Part shown: positions 50,936-62,247 of the stretch, piece by piece
Layout: every line of letters starts with the position of its first letter
How positions within the stretch are numbered: the first letter of the stretch is position 1
From: Puffinus mauretanicus
Lineage: Eukaryota; Chordata; Aves; Procellariiformes; Procellariidae
DNA length: 64,000 nt
Assembly: GCA_023333565.1 (NCBI GenBank)
Contig: JAJKFH010000115.1
Location: 1,860,001-1,924,000 of the forward strand
Direction: 5' to 3'
Notes under the pieces: model-generated
What the model was told of the DNA's origin: nothing
Databases searched by the model: none
The model's input: the letters and a program-made list of their open reading frames with translations, nothing else
Position numbers and translations under genes: made by a program

Positions 50936-53900
50936 TGTCTGCGTACATGTGTCTTGATATACGTGCATGTGCAATTTACTGAAAAAGTTTTACCAAAACA
51001 GAAAAAGTCATGTCAAAAAAGCGACAGAAATAGAAACTTCAAGTAATGGTAACAAAAAATAATTAAACACATGGGGTGTCTCCAGCAGAGTGAAGGACTG
51101 AAAAGATTGTAGAAGGAACACAAATGGAAGATGACAGAAAAGAGAGTTTACCATAATAAAAGATATTAAAAGCTAAATAATGATCAACTGTTCCCTTTCT
51201 TGTAATGTCAGCAAAAGGAGCTACTAAATAAAACCAAAGAACCAGGTTTAAAATTAATGAAAGAAACCTTTTTGACATCACAAATAACCAGTAATAATCC
51301 TTCCCTTATATATCACTTAGATTGAGTGATTGGCCAAATAAATTAAAAATAAGAAAAGATGAAGCATTGATATGGTTAGAATAACCACAGTTATGGTATA
51401 TAAACCATCAGGCAAGATTCATGTATGGGTTTAGAAACCCATATGCTATGAGGAAACTCTTCTATAACAGGTTATTACATTTGATAATTCTGATTTTCAA
51501 AAGTACATCGAAAGCTGTGCATTTTTTCAGAAATAAAAAAAAAGACATTCCGTTACACGGAGTTCATTTAATGATAAGGACACTAACATTTTAGTATAGT
51601 GACTAATAATAAATTGACCAAGTATGACCATAAGAGTGTCTACACAAAGATGATTAAATGAGGCAAACATTGTTCAGAATAATCTCACAATACCAGCAGC
51701 ACAGCATAAAAAAATTAAGCAAATAATCTAATCTGTTCATATTATCGCAAGCTAGGGGATGCAAGCATTTTCCCACTTTTATTCTGAGTTTGAAAACAGG
51801 CATATGAGAAGAGATCCATCTAATTTTTAGAAGACATATGAACTGGATATGATTATCTGGTGGAACACCTTGAGAATGCAAATTAACTTCAACACCATTG
51901 TTTCTCAGCTTCAGCTTTTACCTAGGGGACTAATGACTAAATGTTATCAGGGCAATGGGGTTATTATTCCTCCTCATTTCTTTAAAGCCATGCTTAAGCT
52001 ATGACACAGCATAGATCTACTAGTAGCACTGTTAGGTTTGGTGATTTGCTTACAGTTTGCACCATCCTAATAACTGAACCTGCACCCTGTGTGACCAAGG
52101 AGTGACAGAGTCACATACACAATCCATCAAGCTGCAGACACCCTCAAGATTTATCCAAGCATGGCTTGCTGTTTGCACTGTGATCAAAAGATGAGCATAC
52201 CGAAGAACAATTAAAGCACACAGCAATTAACTGGAAGCCTTTAGAAATAAAACTTCAAAAATAAATCATCTGAAGTTGGAAAGAACACTGAGTGTAGCAG
52301 CTGTTACAATCTACATTATTATTAAACCCTTTAGCACTGAGAGTTTATCAAGATGGCAATGAGATACATAAGATTTACTACTTAGCTTTAATAAACATTT
52401 TAAAGATCCAAGGAGTTGAGAATAGGACATTTTCAGATCTACCAACATGCATAGGAATTGAGGAAAACATCCCATTTCATATAATTCTTTCAAGTTATTT
52501 AAAGTAGTGTATTTTGATTACTGAAAATGTCATTTATTTTTGCTGCACGTTTTTTTCAGAAATATTTACAGATGCCATCTATTTGAATGGATTCTGTTTC
52601 CATAAACCATTTAAAAAGCTGGAGGGCATGGATAGGGTTTTCTAGGCTCCTGATATTATGTGTCTGTGCACACGTGTCCGTGTGTGTGTGTGTGTGTAAG
52701 CGGTTGGAGGAGGTCAGCCAGTCTAAGCAGGAACCCATAAAACGATTCATCAGTTCCGGAGATGTTAAAGTCACAGGTATTGAAAAGTGACCCAGAAAGA
52801 AAAATGAACCTTTCCCTGCCTACATCATTCAGCACTAAAAGCCTCATTCTTTTTCCCTCACCCCCACCTTCCTGGAATGTAGGAAATATTCCTTACCCCT
52901 ACAGAAGTAAATAACCTTCACAGAAACTGACAGACAAAACTATTGCCCTCCCCTATCATTCTTATATATTTTATTTCAGGTTAAAAAAAAAAAGTAAAGA
53001 AAAAATATAATAGTTGCAAAGATTTTTAATATTCCTAGACTCGGTATATTATTATTATGTTGCAGGGCCCTCCTTCCTCCTTTTTCCTTTGCTAGCTTGC
53101 ACCATAATATGCTTCCCCCAATATTCAGATATTCACAGAACCACACTTGATATCTGCTTCTTATCCCATGCTCCTTTTTACTGAGGAAGAACTGAACCAT
53201 CAATAATTTAGACCAAACAGTTAAAAAAGATTTCATAAACATAGGCTATTAATGTCAAACATTTTTAAACCTTTCCATAAACATTTGCCATTCATAAAAA
53301 ATATATAAATAGAAGTTTGATTCACATCAAAGCCTGAAGAATTATTTTTATTTACACAAATGTCCATCTTCAAATGCTAAATGAAATAATTCAATAATTT
53401 CTTAAATTAAATACTCTTCACAGAGTCTTGACAAAGAAAACCAGACAACGGCAGTTAAAAACCCAAACCAAAACAAAAATCATCCAATGCAGGTACTACA
53501 GTTACACATTCATATTTAAAGTCTGCCCAAGCAATTCTGTTCTTCAGAAGGAATCACTGCATGGTAATTAATTTGACTTTCTGTGGCTGCAAAGGGAACA
53601 TTTCTTCTCATAACAGCTCTAAACCCAGCAGGTCTATAGAACATCAGTGGACCGTGCTTTTTAGTTTGATTAAACTTTTAAGCCCATACTGCTTAGTGTT
53701 CACTAATGATAAGACTTGTAAAATGTATATGCATGTAAAATGAAAGCAATGTGATTTGTTTGGAGGCAAACCAGCTTTCAAATGTAAAATGATGAAAGAG
53801 CAGTTTTACTCCTTGAAAAGATCATACTTGCTTTTTTTAATGTACATATACATCCCTAAATCAATTGATAAAATGCTCAAAAATATATAATTATGTTGTT

Positions 53901-54743
53901 CAGTGTTAAGCAATTATTGCCAGTTTCAAGGCTTTGCTACTGTAACATGCCTAAGGCAAATACCCTCTGCATTCATGAATATTGGAAAGAGTAAGTCATA
54001 AATCTATAATCTGAACATAAATATCTTTCAAGCTGCCTGTAGTCTAGGGGTTTTTACTAGTAGTAACATATATTTCATTTGGAGACTGCTGATTTTATTT
54101 GCCTCCGTCCAATTTCATAGTTTGTACAGTATTTCTACCTGTAATCATCCATCCACCCAATACTTTCTAAATTAATAAAGGCTACCAAGGAAAGGAGAAT
54201 GACAAGGACACTGTGTGTCCAGTGTTGTTCACACTCAGTGATGTAACTGCAATGGCGATTTTGTCTTGTCCTTCAAATGCGCACATGGTACAAACCATAC
54301 TTTTGGTTGCATCGAGCAACAAATTACCAGGAGAAGAATGAATGTTTCTATACCATTAGTGCAATTTAAGTTTGTCAAACAGAGATAATATTAGATAAAT
54401 TTGTCCATTCAAATGCCATCCCAAGCACAAATAACAAATCCTAGAACTCTAGTTTTAGAGATGGCTGCATTATACTCCTCCAGAGGAAGACAGTGATGAT
54501 CTTTTCTCATGTAAATTAGCTCTTACAGATACTCCCTCTTAGCCCCAGTCTTCAGGACATCCTGTATGGACCATCCATCTTGCTTACAGCTTAGGGTTGA
54601 AACCAAGCATTTTTTCTTTTGTCTTTCTTGAAGAATTCAGAATTAACAGTTGATGGAAAAGGAAGAAGGGAAGGAAGGCTGGAAGGAAGCAGGGAACAAA
54701 AATACCAGACAGTACTAACTACTTAACCTTTCCTTTCTTCTAT
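50936..54743. other. Unique AT-rich DNA, no gene seen
   Basis: No gene is supported. A TG microsatellite lies at 52680-52697. A small perfect inverted repeat (TATGGGTTT, two-base loop, AAACCCATA) lies at 51424-51443. Nothing else was recognised. Confidence 0.45.
52680..52697 (+). repeat. (GT)9 microsatellite
   Basis: Nine GT units after CACGTGTCC. They generate the V/C-rich and T/H-rich open frames seen over both strands here. Confidence 0.9.
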
Positions 54744-54875
54744 CAGTGATGTCGTGGTTTAACCCTAGCCGGCAACTAAGCACCACACAGCCCCTCGCTT
54801 AGTCCCCGACTGATGGGATGGGGGAGAGAATTGGAAGGGTAAATAGTGAGAAAACTCATGGGTTGAGATAAACAG

Positions 54876-54881
54876 TTTAAT
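54876..54881 (-). terminator. LTR poly(A) signal ATTAAA
   Basis: ATTAAA on the minus strand, about 160 bases downstream of the predicted start site and inside the LTR. It is the common variant of AATAAA and would mark the R/U5 border region. No AATAAA was seen closer to the element end. Confidence 0.4.
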
Positions 54882-55062
54882 AGGTAAAGCAAAAGCCGCG
54901 CACGCAAGCAAAGCAAAACAAGGAATTCATTCACCACTTCCCATCGGCAGGCAGGTGTTCAGCCATCTCCAGGAAAGCAGGGCTCCATCACGCATAACGG
55001 TTACTTAGGAAGACAAATGCCATCACTCCGAATGTCCTCCCCTTCCTTCTTCTTCCCCCAGC

Positions 55063-55085
55063 TTTATACACTGAGCATGACGTCA
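55063..55085 (-). promoter_or_regulatory. LTR U3 promoter: CRE plus TATA box
   Basis: On the minus strand a perfect palindromic cyclic-AMP response element TGACGTCA (55085-55078) is followed nine bases later by TATAAA (55068-55063, in TGTATAAAGC). This order and spacing is a classic retroviral U3 core promoter. It would start transcription near 55035-55040, heading toward lower coordinates. Promoter use is inferred. The motifs are read directly. Confidence 0.6.
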
Positions 55086-55347
55086 TATGGTATGGAATAT
55101 CCCTTTGGTCAGTTGGGGTCAGCTGTCCTAGCTGTGTCCCCTCCCAACTCCTTGTGCACCCCCAGCCTACTCGCTGGTGGGGTGGGGTGAGAAGCAGAAG
55201 AGGCCTTGACTCTGTGTAAGCACTGTTGAGCAATAACAAAAATATCCCTGAATTATCAACACTGTTTCCAGCCCAAATCCAAAACATAGTCCCATACTAG
55301 CTACTATGAAGAAAATTAACTCTATCCCAGCCAAAACCAGCACAGTG

Positions 55348-58300
55348 GATATTCTTTTCCCCAGAGACAAAGAAGCCCAGGAAAGGAAGCCGACAGCAAC
55401 AAGGGGGAATCCACAATGCTTCCGACTGGGAGCCACTATCAAGACAGCATGCCTTATGTGCCTTAGGTTAGTAAACGATATAGTTAGATAGGTAGCAATT
55501 GCAATCTTTTTCTTTTGCTTCTCTTGAAATGGTGACACCAAGAACAGAGAGGTTCTCCTGAAGTTTTCTTCTGCTCCAAAATCACTCCATTCATGGGAAA
55601 CTCAAAAAGCCAAGTCTGTGTCCTGTCTCAGCCTGAATGTATAGAAATGGGTGCAGAAATTTTCCATGAATATAGTGAATAAGGATATTAATCCTTTGGT
55701 AAACAGAGTCAATTACAAAGCAAACAGCTGCGTGCTGTCATGCACTTGATCTTCTGGGGACCTAGGAACTGCTTTATATTACCCAGTTTGTCAGTATATT
55801 ATTCATGAGGTACTTTCTTCCATCTAGTCCCAAATGAAATTCTTTAAACACGAAGAACAGTTATGCCTGAAAGACTTATCTCTGGTAAGCCAAGGATCAG
55901 GCACAGTACAAAACACCTAGAGATTTATGGGAACCTCAATGATTTATAATAATTTCATAGTTATATTTCATACTGCACACATGAAAACCCTCCCTGAACT
56001 TGGACAAGCTGAAGTGTTTAACCCAGCCAATGACCGTGATATACTGCATCTTAGTATTTTTATCCACCACTGTAAAACAAGCAAACAAACAAACAAACCA
56101 ACCCAAAAGCCCAACCTGGAGCTGAGTTTGCTATGCCACATACATCACATGGTGCAATCTATCGTCTTGAGAAATTTGCAGATTGAATGGTTGCTATAGC
56201 CAGTAAGACAAAGTACAATTTGAAGTAAAAATATCTAACTCATTGAGAGCAGGAATGGATTCATCACCTTTGCTACTTTATGAACACCATGAACTAGTGA
56301 ATTAGCTTGCACTTCAGATTCAAAGCAAGAATAAACCACAAATAGAAATGAAAGAACTGCAGCCAAATCAAAAGCACATAGTAGTTCTCTTCTGTGAGGA
56401 GAGTAGTTTTCCTCTGTGTGTTAAATCTGGTCTGCCACACAGTTTCAGCTGCCTCTCTAGGCCACATGTGAATAAATACTTTAAGTTGCAATATACACTA
56501 GCTATATATTTCACCCAGTATGTGAAAAGGAAAATAAAACTGGACTAGAAGAATTTTCTAATTCTGCCTCTTCCATTTACTGATTGTTTTCAAGTGAACA
56601 GTAAGCACTTTCAAACTAGTATACTTTGATCCTTATGATCTCTATGAATTTCTTATGCATCCACCATTCTCACTATGATCAACAGGAGTTAACAGCATGC
56701 TTAGAAGGTAAAGATTTAGTTATCAAATGGTGTAATACAAAGAAATTCTCAGGCTTCAAAATGCAGAGAAAAATCCCAGTTTTGAAAACCTGATTTTGAC
56801 TATTAGTGGTAATCAGGTACAAGGATATTAAAAAAAAAAAAAAAGAATGCACAGGGGTGGAGGGAAAGCTGATTTTTAAAGACCTGAACAATTCAGGTTA
56901 AGAGTTTTGGCTTGGGCTCCTCACAACAGAATGTGTTGCTCCTCTGGGATAAATTACACATGGTCTGCTCCTGTTTGCGGATCGCAGAAGGTCCCAGAGG
57001 GGATGTGTGCTTACAGGCTACATCAGGAAGTGCTAGAAAATGGGGGATGGGTTAGTAAAAAATGGTCATTCAAGTTGGACAGAAGGCAAGCATGGAAGAA
57101 AGCAAAGAATGAATATGTGTTCTTGGGGCTTTTGTTAAAAAATAAAAAGTATGTAGCAGAAAAGAAATAAGCTAAGCACACATGAGAGATAAAGAACTCA
57201 GAAGTCTGGTAAGTGGAATTTTTTATGAAACGGAAGGTTTCAGAAATGAAGAACTATTCAGGATTCAGTTCTTACTTAATTTAGTATTAGACAAGGACTA
57301 ATTTTACTAAATGTTAATAGACATCCTCAATAACAAAGATGAGGGGATGGAAAGAAGGAGAAATTCTTGATTTCTACATCCATTTTTTTACATCCTTTCT
57401 TTAGAATGACAACCTAGTACAAGAATATTAAAGATGCATTCATTGTGTATCATAGGGCCAAAATCTGTAAATCTAGTTGGTGGTGTTTTGTTTTTTTTTT
57501 TCTGGATAGCATACCTTTTTTTTAGCTAATCCTATTCTATACTTCTTTTATCATGCTCATTTTAAACTAAGAAAAGTCTGTCCTACTATATACATTTTTT
57601 TTTCTTTGCCAACTTATATGTTTTTCTTCTATGGATTGAGACAGTGGCATACATCGGTTAGAGAACACATATAATGTCAATAAAAAGACTGAGAAATCAG
57701 AAAGCAATAGAGAAATCATGGAATTCCTCAAAGAAAAAGACAAAACAACAACAAATGTTATCTCTAGTATTTCATAAAGGAAGTAAGATTTTTGACGCCT
57801 GATTTCAGTTTTGTTGGAACACTGATTCCTTGATGAATTCCTACGACTAAAAGTTGTATTAAGTCAAATCATTAAACGTGCAACATTCTACCTAAACACA
57901 ACAGGGTATCTTTCAAAAGTTAAGACAAAGAGTTATAGCCTTCTATTTAAAGACAAATGCACATGACCAACTGGTAGAACAAGCATTGAAAACAAAGTTG
58001 TAATTCCAAAAAATGTATCTAATATATCTAAAAGGCTGTTTTTGCTCATCAGAATTTTCTTTTTAGACAAGCTTATTTCTTGCCTAATACTTCTAGCTCA
58101 TTCTCTCTTTTCATTACTGGTTCAATAGCTCTGTGGTGGTGCATTCCTCTCCCCATCATAAGCTCCCAACATACCTTCTCAATACCTTATTAAATAAATG
58201 TTTATGGAATTTATAATGCAGTGATCCAAGAGTTACATTATATATACTGCATATGTCCACAAAAAAACTCTGAAAGCTTAGGCTAACAAGAACATCTATT

Positions 58301-58645
58301 TATTTGACTTCTGCAGTTATCCACTGTTAACTGTCCTGACAGTCTTCCTTACATTATTTTTAACACAAACCACTTACTTTCTGAGCTTGCTGAATCTATG
58401 CAGGTAATGTCCCATGCACAAGTGAACCACTGGAAAGGAAAATTAAATATTTTCTCATTCTTCCCAAAACAAAAGCAAAAGCAGGGAAAAAACTTAATAT
58501 GACATCTGCTGATATTCAGCTGTTTATTCTCTCATGCACAACTATTTTCAGAGGCAAGGGTTGAATCTCACATTCATCTAATAGCCAAATTCCCTCCTTG
58601 GTAACTCTTTTGCAATTCCTGTTACAGCGTCTAAGAGTTACACTT
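55348..58645. other. Unique AT-rich DNA, no gene seen
   Basis: No gene is supported. A CAAA tract lies at 56082-56098, a 16-base A run near 56830-56844, T-rich runs near 57490-57500 and 57595-57605, and a small palindrome CCTGAACAATTCAGG at 56882-56896. Open frames such as 56907-57170 lack motifs. Confidence 0.45.
56082..56098 (+). repeat. (CAAA)4 microsatellite
   Basis: Four CAAA units plus a terminal C. A short tract. Confidence 0.85.
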
Positions 58646-59750
58646 AGAATCATAGAATCATAGAATCGTAGAATCATAGAATCATTAAGGTTGGAAAAGA
58701 CCTCTAAGATCATTGAGTCCAACCGTCAACTCAACACCACCATGCCCACTACACCATGTCCCTAAGTGCCTCATCTACACGTCTTTGAAATACTTCCAGA
58801 GATGGTGACTCAACCACTTCCCTGGGCAGCCTGTTCCAAGGCTTGACCACTCTTTCAGTAAAGAAATTTCTCCTAATATCCAGTCTAAACCTCCCTTGGA
58901 GCAACTTGAGGCCATTTCCTCTTGTCCTATTGATAGTTACTTGGGAGAAGAGATCGACCGCCACCTCGCTACAACCTCCTTTCAGGTAGTTGTAGAGATC
59001 AATAAGGTTTCCCCTCAGCCTCCTCTTCTCCAGACTAAACAGTCCCAGTTCCCTCAGCTGCTCCTCATAAGACTTGTGCTCCAGACACTTCACCAGCTTC
59101 GTTGCCCTTCTCTGGACACACTCCAGCACCTCCATGTCCTTCTTGTAGTAAGGGGTCCAAAACTGAACACAGGATTCGCGGTGCGGTCTCACCAGTGCCG
59201 AGTACAGGGGCACGATCACTTCCTTACTCCTGCTGGCCACACTATTTCTGATACAGGCCAGGAAGCCATTGGCCTTCTTGGCCACCTGGGCACACTGCCG
59301 GCTCATGTTCAGCCGACTGTCAATCAGCACGCCCAGGTCCTTTTCCTCTGGGCAGCTTTCCAGCCATTCTTCCCCAAGCCTGTAGCGTTGCATGGGGTTG
59401 TTGCGACCTAAGTGCAGGACCCAGCACTTGGCCTTGTTGAACCTCATACAGTTGGCCTCAGCCCATCGATCCAGCCTGTCCAGGTCCCTCTGCAGAACCT
59501 TCCTACCCTCCAGCAGATCAACACTGCTGCCCAACTTGGTGTCATCTGCAGACTTACTGAGGGAGCACTCAATCCCCTCATCTAGATCATTGATAAAGAT
59601 ATTGAACAGGACCGGCCCCAGTACTGAGCCCTGGGGAACACCGCTCGTGACCGACCGCCAACTGGATTTAACTCCTTTCACCACAGCTCTCTGGGCTCGG
59701 CTGTCCAGCCAGTTTTTTACCCAGCGAAGAGCGTACCTGTCTGAGCCGTG
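58646..59750 (-). mobile_element. 5'-truncated CR1 LINE (CR1-Y-like), copy 4, best preserved
   Basis: A 1.1 kb minus-strand CR1. The 3' end at 58646 carries five antisense octamers (AGAATCAT, one changed to AGAATCGT), then the antisense 3' UTR boxes TTAAGGTTGGAAAAGACCTC and GTCCAACC. Upstream it runs uninterrupted through the RT palm and thumb to an abrupt 5' end near 59750, where a 9-bp direct repeat (AGATACTTG, 59752-59760 and 59761-59769 region) sits in or beside the junction. Its sequence is the same subfamily as the plus-strand copies at 4655 and 7185. The single long frame indicates it is the youngest or least mutated copy in the window. Confidence 0.96.
58749..59740 (-). pseudogene. 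Truncated CR1 ORF2 fragment, frame intact, active site altered
   Basis: The longest open frame of the window (352 codons from 59807 to the stop at 58749; the first 20 or so codons lie in flanking or uncertain DNA). Residues 27-51 read [16 protein letters not shown], residues 55-74 [20 protein letters not shown], residues 86-90 SADDT, then the thumb ([20 protein letters not shown]) and the C-terminal region ending EALRDMV at the normal CR1 stop. The two catalytic aspartates of the palm are kept, but the preceding F of FADD is S. ORF1, the endonuclease, RT fingers and motif A are missing through 5' truncation, so it cannot work as a transposase. Its open frame reflects age, not function. Confidence 0.92.
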
Positions 59751-59751
59751 A

Positions 59752-62220
59752 GATACTTGAGATACTTGTGTATCTGGGGGAAAACCTGGGGCAGAACAAA
59801 GGTCCAACCTATAGTAAATTATTTTGATTTTTATTTGCTCTTCTGTTTATCTGCTGTAAGTAGCCACTGAGGTCATAACATTTTGATGTGAAATCAAGGG
59901 CCAGAGAAACGTAAGAAAAAGCAGAAGCAGACATCTGATGAGAAGTTCAGTTTAAACTGAGAAATAACACAACATATTCACGAAGCAGCCCAGAATGCCG
60001 CAGCTTTAATACCAGCATGAAGTATGTATCTAAAGAGGGTGGGGCATTATGAGAAATTAAATTAATAGGTGTGACATTAAAGAACCGGTTTAGCAAAGTT
60101 CAAAGAGAAAGCTAGGTGATTTCAATAGGTTTTGAAAAATAAGTCTTAGGAAGTAGATGAAATGACTGAATCTATTTTATAGATAAGTACAGTTAATTGG
60201 TGGATGTTTTCAAAGGATTTGCTATTGCTGCATCTTTCAGATGTAGAGGGGTCACAAGAGGGAGAAAATAAAGTTCTGAGAACATGCTAGGATGAAGGCA
60301 ACCAGGATGGTATGGCTTGAAAAGAAACTAATATTTAGAAACCTGTGAAAAATATAAAGAAGTGACTTAAAGACAATGTAATCAGATTGGAACGTTAAGA
60401 GAATAAAAATTGTGTGGGCTAATATCTACTTTCAAAAAGGAGCGAAATGCCTATTAGAGACAAATAAATAAAAACTCCTGCTGAAGAGTTGCATTGTCAA
60501 ATAAAGGAGTTTGAATTTCCTTGAGAATGGAATTAAAAGCTGGCAACATCTGTTACTATAATTATTGCTTATTACCTGTATTACAATGGTGCCTGAGGCC
60601 CCAATTAAAGTTCGTCCCCCATTATGCCAAATACATATAAATACATGATAAAAATCACAATCCAAAGACTACCAAAGGAAGATAAACAGGGGAAGAATTG
60701 TGATCTCTCTTGAATGCTTAGGGAATGAAGAGACAGAGGTTAACTGCTTACTCCATGTTGAAAAGTGGGATTTAGATGCCTAAATTACTGAGGTGTTTAA
60801 GATTGCAAATGAGGAAACAACACAATACAGGGGTAAAATGATTCACTGTGATTTATTTCCCAGCTGTTGAGACTGCATTAATACAGTGGCTGGATTTTTC
60901 TCTTTCCTTTCTGAAAGCAAGACTACTAAGTATTTCCCTGCTGATCGTGAACTGGGTCACAGGAGGAAGAAGGGGTCAGGTTTAAAATATCCCTGTGTAT
61001 GGAGGGTTAAAATTAGGATACTACCCTTGTGTTTGACAAGCATTCTTGGCGCACAAGAGGCAAATTTGCAAAATGACTTTCAGGGAGTCTCCAAAATTTG
61101 AGGAAAAGTGTCATTTAATAACCAAATAAGTATAGTTATACAAAGAAGCCTTTATGAAAACCAACTTCGATGAATTCCAGAAGCCAAGAGAATGAAATTA
61201 GTCTTCACTTACCCCCTATCAAAACAGATCAGTATGGAGTATAACAGGTAATGTAGAAGAGCTCCATCAAGTCAGACAGCAAATAGAAATTATCTAGAAA
61301 TTATCCACAAATACTGCTATTACTTGGCGGCAGTTGTCGAAACACATATTTTTGAGGAAGTATCCCATCAATTCCTAAAAAGGGAGATTTCTTTAGAAGT
61401 GAAAAAAATTAATTTTGGGGGAAAAAAAAGTATGTTTTCTAAAGCAGCTGATTTTAATTTTGTTGTGGAAGTGTCTAAGTGTTTTTAAAATGACTGTGCT
61501 CTTTGTTAAGCATTGGTAACTAGAAGCCTAAAATATCTTTTAAATGAGGACAGAGCTCCTAACATGTGGACTGCTGAAGGTGATCAGGCACTAACTGAGA
61601 TTTTCAATGTACTATACCTCCTAATTTGATCAGGGACAGTTAGATCCTAAATGTATACATATTAAGTCCTGTCTGCACTTCTAATAAGCCAAGTCAAAAA
61701 TCTCAGATCCTCAAAAAGAACTATGTGTAGTGAGGATGGGCTGAACATTTTTTTTCCTTCCAGACCTGTGAAGGGAGTTCATGAACTAGAGCTGGATGCC
61801 TCAGTACAATGTAAAATGAACAGAAATATGGGTACCCAGGGGTAGGATTCACAGTAATCAGCTTCCTAAACAGGGAAATGCATAGACCAGCCATCAAAAG
61901 ATTTCATAGATAGAGATGATCCACAATGTTGCCTCCCTCTTTTAAGTGCCTAAGTGCAGCCCAAATTATGTGCTTATGTGAAAGTGGGATTCACAGCCTG
62001 GAATCCCATCTGCACTTAAAACTCCTTTGATTATGGAAAATTGGTTCACTCTTTTCACTTAAAACTTGTCTGTCAAAGGAGCAGGAGGAGAAAGGAATGT
62101 TAAAATAGACTAGAGATTACAGTAGTTTCTAAGGAAACCAAAGTCAATGCCCTCCTCTTGCAAAATGAGCTGAAATTCATACCTCTCACCTCCCACAGGA
62201 GTGCCCCTTCCACTACTCAC
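59752..62220. other. Unique AT-rich DNA with a weak exon candidate
   Basis: Apart from the exon candidate at 60576-60668, no gene or repeat is recognised. Short open frames have no motif. Confidence 0.4.
60576..60668 (-). other. Possible short host exon, unidentified
   Basis: On the minus strand a 93-base open segment (31 codons, SLDCDFYHVFICIWHNGG then RTLIGASGTIVIQ) is preceded by a pyrimidine-rich acceptor ending CTTTGGTAG and followed by a CAG/GTAATA donor. It is phase 0 at both ends. I do not recognise the peptide. Short open stretches between AG and GT are frequent by chance, so this is only a pointer. Confidence 0.08.
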
Positions 62221-62247
62221 CTAGGGCTAGGGCTAGGGCTAGGGCTA
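62221..62247 (+). repeat. Telomere-like (CTAGGG)4 tract
   Basis: Four exact CTAGGG units plus CTA. The unit differs from the vertebrate telomere unit TTAGGG by one base in every copy. It may be an interstitial telomeric relic that homogenised to a variant, or an unrelated hexamer microsatellite. Confidence 0.85.

Larger units (their letters stand above)
54750..55342 (-). mobile_element. Solo LTR of an avian endogenous retrovirus
   Basis: A 593-bp long terminal repeat read on the minus strand. It starts TGCTGGTTTTGGCTGGGATA at 55342 and ends AACCACGACA at 54750, with the canonical TG...CA ends. CAGTG lies directly after the element (55343-55347) and again at 54744-54748, leaving one extra A at 54749. 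This gives a 5-bp duplication, or a 6-bp one with a single mismatch (CAGTGA/CAGTGG). Flanks on both sides are unique DNA with no primer-binding site, gag or pol, so recombination between two LTRs has removed the internal region. I recognise this LTR type, with its GTGGTTTAACCC and GCCGGCAACTAAGCACCAC phrases, as common in many modern birds. I cannot assign the class (ERVL or ERVK) with certainty. Confidence 0.9.

Noticed and set aside
54988..55541. Two overlapping minus-strand frames of 99 and 124 codons
   Set aside because: They fall in and just beyond the solo LTR. LTRs of this kind do not encode proteins, and the frames show no domain.
58896..59411. 171-codon plus-strand frame
   Set aside because: It lies antisense to the CR1 ORF2 fragment and its sequence is the shadow of that gene.
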